Of a stretch of DNA of 36,904 nt, positions 1-8,013 are shown piece after piece. The stretch covers positions 1 through 36,904 of the forward strand of contig JADNYJ010000318.1 in the NCBI GenBank assembly GCA_015501075.1, in the 5' to 3' direction. Under the pieces are notes generated by a model. The model did no database searches, was not told where the DNA came from, and worked only from the letters and a program-made list of their open reading frames with translations. Each line of letters begins with the position of its first letter. The first letter of the stretch is position 1. The position numbers and the translations under genes are program-made. This DNA comes from Gymnopilus junonius. Lineage: Eukaryota > Basidiomycota > Agaricomycetes > Agaricales > Galerinaceae.

Positions 1-832
1 TCTAGGTAGGTAGGTTGACAATAAGAACAAGCCAGGACTCAATTCCAGAAGGCCGCGTTTCGAGGATTGAAAAACAATCAAGTGACAAAGCAAATATTCC
101 AACATCAAAATGGGGGCCCGAACGTCTGATAGAAACGGGTTAGAATGTCAATGAAATTTGTCCTGGATATTGTAGATGGTAAGCCATGCGGCGTGGACGC
201 TCATGTGAGAATGGAAGTTTGAGGAAAGAAAACAAGGCTCTGACTGTCGAAGTGGGCTGAACCGCGCGGTTCGAGGTAACTCCAAGGCGCAGCAGAAGCC
301 ACGTCTGCAAGCATTACAGAAGGAGGTTGCCGGTTGATTAAAAACTTCAAGTCTTCGATACCGATTGAGCGTATATCGGTGTGAAATGTCTCCACACAAG
401 TATGTTGGTGGGGGTGATCTTAGGCATGCCTATGAATTCCTCCGAGTGATCACACGCTTTTGACGGCGTGATGACACATCGGTGAGGTTGACAGAATCGA
501 TCTACTTACTTATTTCGGTGTGACAAGGAAAGTGAAGGAGATCCTGTGACGCTGGAACATCCCGGCGTACTTGAACCAGAGTAGACAAGATTGAATCAGC
601 GTTGACATCCTGTCTGACTGAACAAGCTGAAGCGCATGCTCCCCTACGCTCCGAGATATTTAGAACTCTGACCAGTAATTTCAAAAGCACATACTGTGTA
701 GACCATTCATGTTTAAGATCAGGAACTCGGTAAGCTTGAATCTTGTCATGAAAGATTTTTGTGTCTAATGTGCTATCTTTTCGTCGCATCGAACATGAAC
801 AGAGCTGCTCATGGATTTTCCTACTGGGCACA
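1..832. other. Gene-poor left edge
   Basis: I see no recognisable gene here. The minus-strand open frames between about 148 and 1026 have no family resemblance, and one of them lies antisense to the UstYa-like gene that follows. The stretch just before 833 encodes hydrophobic residues in frame with the next gene but has no ATG there, so an N-terminal exon of that gene could lie in this region. Confidence 0.5.
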
Positions 833-1447
833 ATGGCTGCACTCGTCCTGGATATCATTACCGGGATATTTATGAGGAACGCCAATGCGATATCTCGAAG
901 TTGGTGACCAGAAGGGATTTGCATCGAGATTATGTTAAGTTTTTCAATTACAGATGGGAGAAAGTTCGCAGGGGAACTACAAGTTTTAGGTATTTCGTCG
1001 CCCGGTCTCGCTACTGAATTCGACAACGATCATTACAATATTACCTCGAATTCGGCATGGGCATCGCTCATTCCAAGCAACAAGGGGATCATCACGGCGG
1101 GTGTGCAAGGGGGCAAAGTTCAAGTTGCTTTGTACCAGCAACTGGACTGCTTGAACAATATTCGCATATCCCTACTCCATCTCTACAATGTTTCGACCAC
1201 CGTACCTGAAATACCGCCGGATTTCGAAAAGACAGAAAATTGCTTTGGCATTATACGACAACTTCTTCTATGCGCAGCTGACATAACGTTGGAGACTCAG
1301 GGGCCTCCCATACACCATGCTGACGGTAGCGTTGAGATGGGCATTATAAACGGCCTTGGTGTCAGTCACAGGTGCATGGACTGGGAGAAAGTGTGGAGCA
1401 CGGTCAACAAATTTCAAGGTTCCAAATTAAGCTTTGGTAGTATATAG
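833..1447 (+). CDS. UstYa-like (DUF3328) protein with degraded HxxHC motifs, possibly decayed
   Basis: UstYa-family proteins are fungal, usually membrane-anchored enzymes that act in ribosomal-peptide and other secondary-metabolite pathways. They carry two HxxHC motifs thought to bind metal. My model is exon 833-899, intron 900-953 (GTTGGT donor) and exon 954-1447, giving 186 residues. Residues 1-15 are hydrophobic. The body keeps the family layout: a YQQLDCLNNIR block, a C-F-G-I-I-R-Q-L-L-L-C block and the late HRCMDW block. In the first motif both histidines are replaced (Q84 and D87, with C88 kept). In the second, KTENC stands where HxxHC is expected. Loss of both motifs suggests a diverged or dying copy. 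The start is uncertain because the hydrophobic stretch continues upstream of the chosen ATG without another in-frame ATG. An intact relative lies at 3569. Confidence 0.65.
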
Positions 1448-1676
1448 CTTTGCGATTCGATCTGATTTTCGACCGGTGATCGGCGCCAAAGAAATTTGTA
1501 GCTAATATTAGACCGGTAGGATCTTTCAATGCTTCCAGTTAAATACATCAATCCCAGAATAAATTTTGATTGAAGACAGACTCTGGTGAGCGTGCGTTAA
1601 TCAGACACAAGAGATGACAGATATAAGACTCATGATTCGTAAAAGCGGGGCCAGATAGCAGCCTAAGTCATATCAT

Positions 1677-1941
1677 ATGGATTCCTCCGACAAGATCGAG
1701 TATACCTCTTTGCTCGTCGAAGACGCGACACAACATGATGACGACCATCCAAACAACTTATCTCTTTTGGTCATCGAGAAACGAACGGCGTGGATAATAT
1801 GCATCCTCCTCATTCTCAATATCATACTCTCCATCTCAAATGCTGCTGAAACAGGCAGAGCCGTCAAGTTATTGGCCACATGCGAGAAAAGAATGTTGCA
1901 GACCTTCCTCGTCCGGACCCCTTTGTTGGGCTTTCGTCCTT
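1677..1941 (+). pseudogene. 5' fragment of a UstYa-like (DUF3328) gene, frameshifted
   Basis: The frame opening at 1677 has the N-terminal layout of a UstYa protein: an acidic, polar cytosolic tail (MDSSDKIEYTSLLVEDATQ), one membrane helix (WIICILLILNIILSISNAA) and a juxtamembrane segment ending CEK. At about 1888-1893 the frame breaks. In another frame the next stretch reads LPRPDPFVGL, which resembles the proline-rich linker that follows the helix in this family. A donor-like GTGAGG begins at 1942. No HxxHC-bearing exon follows. Instead the DNA runs into a transposable element at 2086. I read this as a truncated remnant. The alternative is an intact gene with an unusual exon that I cannot place. 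Confidence 0.6.
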
Positions 1942-2085
1942 GTGAGGTATATCCCGAATCACTCACCTGTCTACATCAAGAAGCTAATGAGCGAAAACTG
2001 TAGGCATTCACTCGGCGAGTAGTAGAAGCAATTAATTCTATAGAATATCTTAATGAAAAAGAATCCACAACCCAAGTTCCAGATA

Positions 2086-2108
2086 CAGTCGGCACCCTCA
2101 TAACCCAT
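2086..2108 (+). repeat. Left terminal inverted repeat of the pogo-like element
   Basis: These 23 bases match the reverse complement of 2836-2858 exactly. The dinucleotide TA at 2084-2085 flanks it. Confidence 0.9.
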
Positions 2109-2309
2109 GACCGTGATAACCCATAACCCCATAAAAACCCATACTTTTTTCGGTCCACCGACTCGGTGGACAGGGATTTTCGTCCAAAACCCCATAAGTC
2201 CGCCATAACCCATAACCCATAGACCTTTCGGACAAAAACCCATAAGTTTTGGGTCAAATTTGAGCCTGCCCCCTATTATATCCTATGATATGTAGTCAAG
2301 CAAAACCGG

Positions 2310-2654
2310 ATGAGTATCGACTCTCTTCTCAATCCGTCCGGGGAGTATCAGGTTTTGACAGAAACGTCGGACGAAGAAATTTTCCAGGCTGTCATAGTTG
2401 CAGTTCACGTACGTGAGAACATAGAGATTAATGGCGGTGACGATGTTGATGAAGATATCCCTGTCGAACCGCGACCTGTTCGTCATGATGTTCTTAAGGC
2501 TTCCTCAACAATCATTAGGTACTTGGAGGATTGGAATGACCCCATTGCTCGCAAAATGGAAGCAATTCTGGGATCTTTTAACAGACAGCTTCATCTTGAT
2601 GAAGTCAATTCCTTGAAGCCTACTGTTTTGACTGACTATTTTAAAAGGGCATAG
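2310..2654 (+). pseudogene. C-terminal fragment of a pogo/Tigger-type (DDE_1, CENP-B-like) transposase
   Basis: The 114-residue frame begins MSIDSLLNPSGEYQVLTETS, contains the acidic segment TSDEEIFQAV and ends in PTVLTDYFKRA. An S/N-P-x-E-x-x-x-L-T-E region followed by a basic tail ending TDYF is typical of the end of CENP-B-type DDE transposases in fungi. The DNA-binding and catalytic DDE portions are absent, and a stop lies a few codons upstream. It is therefore a remnant inside the deleted element, with the plus strand as coding strand. The assignment rests on remembered family features. Confidence 0.7.
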
Positions 2655-2835
2655 TTTGTTAATTTATATTCAGCTACAATAAAGATTACTGGTTGCTTTC
2701 TTAACGTAGCACACAAGCTACGAATATTGTATTATTATTTTCGATTTTTTCGCCATTTATAAATGCTATTTTTAGTCTCCCTCCCAAACCCCATAACCTC
2801 CGAAAACCCATACTTTCGGCCATCCACCGAAGGGT

Positions 2836-2858
2836 ATGGGTTATGAGGGTGCCGACTG
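2836..2858 (-). repeat. Right terminal inverted repeat of the pogo-like element
   Basis: It ends GGGTGCCGACTG, is an exact inverted copy of 2086-2108, and is followed by TA at 2859-2860. Confidence 0.9.
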
Positions 2859-2860
2859 TA

Positions 2861-3487
2861 ATATTATGTTGAATATTGCCCTGATATTAATCTTAATTTT
2901 TATCTCAACCTCTAGATACAAGCTTCTATCTAGTCGGTGGTTCCAAAGAAAGACGTCAAAAATAGCCCTAGAATTGCCAATGGCACCACCTACAAAGTGC
3001 CATGTGAACGATTGGATGGGACGTACATATCCGAACCTGTTCTCGAGAAGCCGAAGAACTGGGTTAGTAAAAGGCAGAGATCTAGGAATAACCAACAGAT
3101 GTGGGGTTTAACCCATACGGGAATGAAATTCCAACTCGGGTTCTTTTTAACAATCTCCGAGTCTCATGGCCTATGAGGGTAGATCTGTCAGCGCACCGGG
3201 CATCAAGGTAAAGTTATCCACATGAGTCGTTGAAATTTCCAGGAGCCTGTTTTGATTAACAATCTCAATTCTCGTTAGGTACGTCGAACGGTACATGTCT
3301 ATGCTTTTGAAGTTCCATGCTCAGCAAGCAGTAGATGTTGTTCCAGCTTATTTCGCCTTGGATTTTCGAACAGATAACAGATTCCTAAGTCTTTTAATTA
3401 TGACTAAAAATATACCCATGCATTTGAATCAGTGTAATCGCTACGTGAGATCGGGACCGCCTAGATAACAATTTATACGCAATATTT
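2861..3487. other. Gene-poor stretch with a short coding-like patch
   Basis: No gene is recognised. A plus-strand patch at about 2937-3080 reads like protein (for example YKVPCERLDGTYISEPVLEK) but has no identifiable family and soon stops. It could be a remnant of an older mobile element. Confidence 0.35.
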
Positions 3488-3495
3488 TATATAAA
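3488..3495 (+). promoter_or_regulatory. TATA box of the intact UstYa-like gene
   Basis: TATATAAA lies about 75 bp upstream of the chosen ATG at 3569, a suitable distance for a fungal core promoter. Confidence 0.5.
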
Positions 3496-3568
3496 GGCAG
3501 ATTCTACCATATCGAGTCCAGTCAGTTCCTCAGTTGTATCCTCATGCACAAACCCGCTATTATTTCGA

Positions 3569-4208
3569 ATGTTAACTACTTTCTACATTGTGGCTTTATT
3601 GGTCGCACTTTTTTTGAGGGCGTTCAGTGCTTTCAATCTTTTCCAAGCCACTCATCGCTTTGAGTACCTGCGATCTCCAACGTATAGTAAGTGCATTTCT
3701 GGTGCGATATGAGGATTCACTCATGTATATCCCAGGTTTTTTGGCATCCGATATCCCGAGAGAACTTCCAGGAGACTATCCAGACGTCACATTGGTATTT
3801 GGGAAGGATGATTCCACTCGATATCCGTTGAACGATAGCGATGTCTGGAGCACACTCTGGCCTGGTGAATTGGGTCTCGTCCGACTTGGCCCCGAAGGTC
3901 GCCTAATGGGAATATCCATGTATCATCAACTTCATTGTCTTAATTCGGTTCGACATGCGTACATGGTCGGTCGTTCAAATTTGGATGGACCATCTAACAC
4001 GCCCCTAGGGCACAACACGCACTGTCTCCACTTCATACGGCAGAGTATCCTCTGCCACGCGGATTTGACGCTTATCCCGGTTGATGAAGATAGGAATACC
4101 GAGGATGAGGCGCACCGATGCCGGGATTGGAGTAAAGTCAGAGCGTTTGCTGAGAAAAACCAAGCAGCATGGCAGGGGGTCCCTATGGATTATTCATCGG
4201 AAGGATAA
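3569..4208 (+). CDS. UstYa-like (DUF3328) protein, intact
   Basis: Exons 3569-3686 and 3736-4208, with a 49-nt intron (GTAAGT...CCCAG), close into a 196-residue frame. Residues 3-20 form a hydrophobic signal-anchor (FYIVALLVALFL). The canonical motifs are both present: YHQLHCLN (H103, H106, C107) and HNTHCLHFIRQSILCHAD (H132, H135, C136), followed by HRCRDW near residue 166. The family acts as membrane-anchored oxidative, cyclising or related tailoring enzymes in fungal natural-product pathways, including ustiloxin-type peptides. The substrate cannot be told from the sequence. The protein is short for the family because the segment between the helix and the first motif is compact. A TATA box sits upstream. 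Two degenerate relatives lie within 3 kb on the same strand, and no precursor-peptide gene was seen nearby. Confidence 0.85.
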
Positions 4209-4265
4209 ATAAGCCAATGGTCCTTTTCAATTGGGCGATTAAGTACGAACAGTAGAGTAGGAGTC

Positions 4266-4299
4266 TATCGAGCCCAATCGTGTATCGAGCCCAATCGTG
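4266..4299 (+). repeat. 17-bp tandem duplication
   Basis: The unit TATCGAGCCCAATCGTG occurs twice head to tail at 4266-4282 and 4283-4299 with no mismatch. Confidence 0.9.
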
Positions 4300-5114
4300 T
4301 CTTAGCTTACAGGAATGCACATTTATTCACGGTATTCTGCCTGCATCTGAGTGTATCTGATCAGTTAGTCCGTCTTATCTTAAATCGATAGATACACTGC
4401 GATAGCTGTCAATCTGGCTGATGTCGTCTTCCTGACTAGTCCTCCTGCGGGTTCTATGGCGGTCGGCCTATCGGAAACGAAAGGTCGTAAGGTCTCGTGC
4501 GTATGCAGAAGTTTACAGGTACTTCCATTACCATTCTGCGAGCCGGTTGTTCCTTTACTGTGACTGCGCCGGTTATCTACCTGCCTACCTACCCACTGCG
4601 TAACAGTAATATGCGCCGACGGGCAATGGTCTTCACTGTCAATTCCATTGACAAACGATGTTATCCACTATTGCATTCTATCTGAGAATCAAGCCGACTA
4701 CTAGTAACCATAGGAATTTTTCTAGAGACCTTGAATCCAGGATAAATAAGTACATATTGCTACTTAACTGGAGATAACTTTTTCTGTATTTCTCTGCAGC
4801 AAAACGAAATGGATAGGAGTTCGGAAACCAATTGAGCTACGACCTCAGCATCTGTCGAGTCTGATTGATTTACGATTTCGTCGTGGGTAAACGAACCGGC
4901 TAGACCGCGAAACGAATGAATAGAGTAAACGTTCTATCGATAACAAATGTCCTGCGTTTATGAAAGACCGATTGCAGCCGTGCATCGTGTTAGCTTGTCG
5001 AGTGACTAAATTAGTCAAGGGATTAAGTTGAGAAGGGAATGGCAGCCTGTGATAGAAGTAACAAGTATGGAAGAGATTCGTTCCCTTCATTTTCTTTGCA
5101 CCTCTTCCTTTTCC

Positions 5115-5167
5115 CTAATAATATTCACATCGAACTAGGGTTCCTGGTTCGATATTAATATTATTAG
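5115..5167. repeat. Imperfect 53-bp palindrome
   Basis: Arms CTAATAATATT (5115-5125) and AATATTATTAG (5157-5167) are exact inverted copies. Nested inside are ATCGAAC (5129-5135) and GTTCGAT (5147-5153). It could form a cruciform or be a relic of a small inverted-repeat element. Confidence 0.75.
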
Positions 5168-6491
5168 AACGAACTTTTAACGATTTAAGATATTCAAGTA
5201 TAGTTTAGACACCTACTGATGATTGCGCCTTGCCTTACAGGGTTCCATAGTTGCAAGCATAAGTGAGTAGGCCGAGCGGTGGGGAGACGTGGATGCCATC
5301 TTCGACTTTTTTGTTCGCGTCTGGTTTCAGGAATCCATGACTGAGCTACGTATTTGACTAACAGCAGAACCAAGGAGAGGCTACAAAATCCCCGGAGATA
5401 AAGCTGACCACGGTGGGGCAGGCCGTTCTGCCTCGGACCTGGGAAGCTGGAGCTCGGAGACGCGTCGAGCAGCCACGCAGTGTAGCGTTGCGGGCAAGGT
5501 TGTTGATATTCCGAGTGGACGACGCGCTGGCATACAGAACATGCACAGCCATTGATGCAATCTAGTCTAATCTAACTAGCTATCTGTGACACTGTCCGAG
5601 GAGCCCGATCTCACTGTCACAACGGTACTTTATATCTACCTTCCCCCTGATTTCTGTATCAAAGAATTAATGTATCCAATCTAAGAGAGATCATTGCTTA
5701 ACCAACGCCTGAGCTTGAGCGACAGCTTGGCTACCCAGAGATGAGCATAAATGTTTGAGATCGAGCACTGGGGTAATACATAGCTAATACTGAATAAGAT
5801 AAATAACCGGGCGACAGCATGAGAGACGAGAGAGAATTGGGCACGGTTTGTATGGATGGCTCTTTATACGTTAGTATTTGGTTTGGGTTCCAACAGCAGA
5901 GAGCCTGAGCATGAGCGAAGACCAAAGCCATACAGGTGACGATTAAGAACGTAGAAATGGAAAGGGGAAGAAGAAATGAAATAGGACGAGAACTAGAACG
6001 AGAAAAGGAAGCAGAAAAGAATGAAGTATGACCTACAACACAAACATGAAAAAATCCAGATGCCGCAGGGAGAATGTAATCGGTTCATGTGCAAAGCCAA
6101 CGAACCTGTTATTACCCCATTCCCCATGCCCTATCCACTGAGACGCGACGCCTGTCCATTCCTCAGGCCCACCTGTCACCAAAATCCATGTAACGAGCCC
6201 GATTCAGATGCATAAACCGCATTTTGCGAGCTGGGTATTCATCCTGATCCAGAGCGTGAGCCAGCATGAGGCCGCGCGATCGCTTCCGACCGAGCAGGTG
6301 GTCATAGTATATTGCATGGCGTTGATTTGCCGATGCACGATGCCCCAGAGCGCAGGGCTGCAGCCGCAGCATGTGTTGACGATGTCCAGAAGGCAGTTCT
6401 TGAGGGTGAGCAGGCCCCAGACTGCACAACGGCCGCAGATTTCTTTGACGAGGTTGCTCGAGCTGCCTAACCCCAATATATCAATCGCGCG

Positions 6492-6968
6492 ATGAGCACT
6501 GCAAATGGGCAGCACTTGGTGACGGTTATCGATACCGAAATGTGCCGTGTACGCTCAAAGTCATGGGTGGACGTTATTAACAAATTGTTAGCTACCCAGA
6601 GAGCCAAGGGACCTGTGGAAATTCTTAACACACCTCGAGGAGCCGGTCTTGTAGGTTTAAATCATATTTCCGGTGCAGAGAGCGATGTTACATACGATAT
6701 CAAGCGTAACACAATGCTACCAGCGGACCAGGGAGCAAGAACAGAGGACATCGACATTTTCAAACACGCCGTGCCGTCTATGGTATCATTTCGAGCTGTT
6801 GGAGATCTTGAAATTGGTCTGATCGATATACAAGACGAATATACAAAGGTGTTACTCATCTTAGACCACCTTATGTCGCTTGCATCACCTCCTGGAACCC
6901 CAGATTACCCCCTCCGGTTAAATTCATTACGAAACCGTTTATTTGACAAATCATGCCATTTGGATTGA
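6492..6968 (+). CDS. Hypothetical ORF, unidentified
   Basis: A 158-codon frame opens with MSTANGQHLVTVIDTEMCRV and runs through fairly normal-looking sequence (SWVDVINKLLATQRAKGPVE, later DLEIGLIDIQDEYTKVLLILDHLMSL). I do not recognise a domain, and I see no signal peptide or membrane helix. There is no clear upstream promoter and no splice sites that extend it. It may be a lone exon of a decayed gene. Composition is the only support. Confidence 0.25.
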   Translation: MSTANGQHLVTVIDTEMCRVRSKSWVDVINKLLATQRAKGPVEILNTPRGAGLVGLNHISGAESDVTYDIKRNTMLPADQGARTEDIDIFKHAVPSMVSFRAVGDLEIGLIDIQDEYTKVLLILDHLMSLASPPGTPDYPLRLNSLRNRLFDKSCHLD

Positions 6969-8013
6969 GGGATTCGAGCCAGATTGGATTCAGAGAGGCT
7001 CACGGATGCGGTAGTAATCGAGCCAAACGTGAGGCGACGCGGAAAGGACCCATGTAAATTCTCTCGCCATTGCGGAGAGAGCGTTGTCGTCGTCGTTGTG
7101 GTTGATGTGCAAGAGTAAGGAACGACACAGCCACCGATCGCGAAAAGTCACCGCGAGGCACCCCGGATGCTCGGACATCAATACCCGGATCCGCAAGGCC
7201 GATGCTCTTTATCCCGCCCGCCGCTATCTTATCTATTACCCCGCATTGGATTCAACGCTCGAAAACTCAGGTTTCAACACACTGTCTATGACACAGTGGG
7301 CAAGCAGTTGTCCAATCAAGTTTTGACTGAGCATATCCATTTATGGGGCACTCATTTGTCATGTGGTTGTCCAATTGAAGTTGCTTAGGATACAGGAATA
7401 AAAACATTAGTTGATGTTTCTTAAAACTAAGTACACTTTGAGAAACAGTTTCTGATTTTTACAAAGGGAACAGGAGGAAAACATATCATACATTTCTGTA
7501 CTGTTTCTGAAGAAAACAACACAAGATACAAGAAAGGTAATTACATGAGAAAAGGACAGAAACATGAATTCAGTTTCCCTTGTTTTTTCCTAAAGGAATG
7601 CTTTTCTTATTTTCTAAATAAACATTTATTGGAAGCCATATAACGTGTTTCCCAGCTACTGTTTCTTAAGGAAACACTAGTCAGTGCCAGCAGTGCTCGT
7701 CCGTCTTTCGGTGCCGTGCAGGAGAGAGTCCGCTTGTACCAAACCTAGTAGTTCTTTGGTATAACGCGTGGTAGCCTATTAGAATAAGACTCTAGTTGGA
7801 GGGCAATAATTAGCTACAATGTTACGGCCCAGGCCAACTTAGTCGATCCTCACCGGTTGCTTGAAAGCCCACGCATTCTTCCACTCCACACCATTGCTAA
7901 GTATAGTGCGAATCCAATATGGGGCAATCTCCTTGGGCGCCTAGTACATTCGTGATGAGACTTTGGTAGCAGCTGGGTCGTAAATTGGGCCAACACACAC
8001 TGTCGCCGAATCC
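6969..8013. other. Gene-poor stretch
   Basis: Short frames only. It includes a small inverted-repeat element at 7298-7387, an AT-rich tract (7440-7680) with many GAAACAG/CTGTTTC motifs in both orientations, and the 3' flank of the minus-strand APH gene. Confidence 0.45.
7298..7387. mobile_element. Small inverted-repeat (MITE-like) element, copy 1
   Basis: The left end GGGCAAGCAGTTGTCCAA closely matches the left end of the element at 28656 (GGGCAAGCAACTGTCCAA). Both run on to a TGAGCA motif. The right end carries TTGTCCAATTG and GTTGCTTA in an approximately inverted arrangement. Total length is about 90 bp, as in the other copy. No clear target duplication is visible. Confidence 0.5.

Larger units (their letters stand above)
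2084..2860 (+). mobile_element. Pogo-like (Tc1/mariner superfamily) element, internally deleted
   Basis: The element runs 2086-2858 (773 bp). It is bounded by perfect 23-bp inverted repeats starting CAGTCGGCACCC and flanked on both sides by TA, the target duplication of the Tc1/mariner superfamily. Just inside both ends are related direct blocks rich in CCCATAA units, plus a 19-bp perfect palindrome at 2153-2171. The only coding content is the C-terminal part of a transposase, so the element is non-autonomous. The perfect ends suggest a fairly recent insertion or a young copy. Confidence 0.88.
4209..6491. other. Gene-poor stretch
   Basis: No gene is recognised. It holds a 17-bp tandem duplication (4266-4299) and an AT-rich imperfect palindrome (5115-5167). 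Higher-GC open frames on both strands between 6163 and 6515 overlap each other and match nothing I know. The tRNA-like string GGCCGAGCGGT near 5271 has no matching B box. Confidence 0.45.

Noticed and set aside
502..1026. 174-codon minus-strand open frame
   Set aside because: It lies largely antisense to the UstYa-like gene and shows no family resemblance. It is probably a shadow frame.
2836..3111. ORF starting inside the right transposon repeat
   Set aside because: It begins in the inverted repeat and runs into AT-rich flank. It is chance coding.
5265..5345. Possible tRNA (A-box-like GGCCGAGCGGT)
   Set aside because: No B box of the GGTTCGAAT type at the right distance, and no acceptor stem could be paired.
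6163..6515. Cysteine-rich minus-strand frame that could suggest a hydrophobin-like protein
   Set aside because: The cysteine spacing does not fit the eight-cysteine hydrophobin pattern, there is no signal peptide, and three frames on both strands are open in the same GC-rich DNA.
6990..7196. Minus-strand frame resembling part of an F-box protein
   Set aside because: Too short, and it stops before any diagnostic motif. The resemblance was weak.
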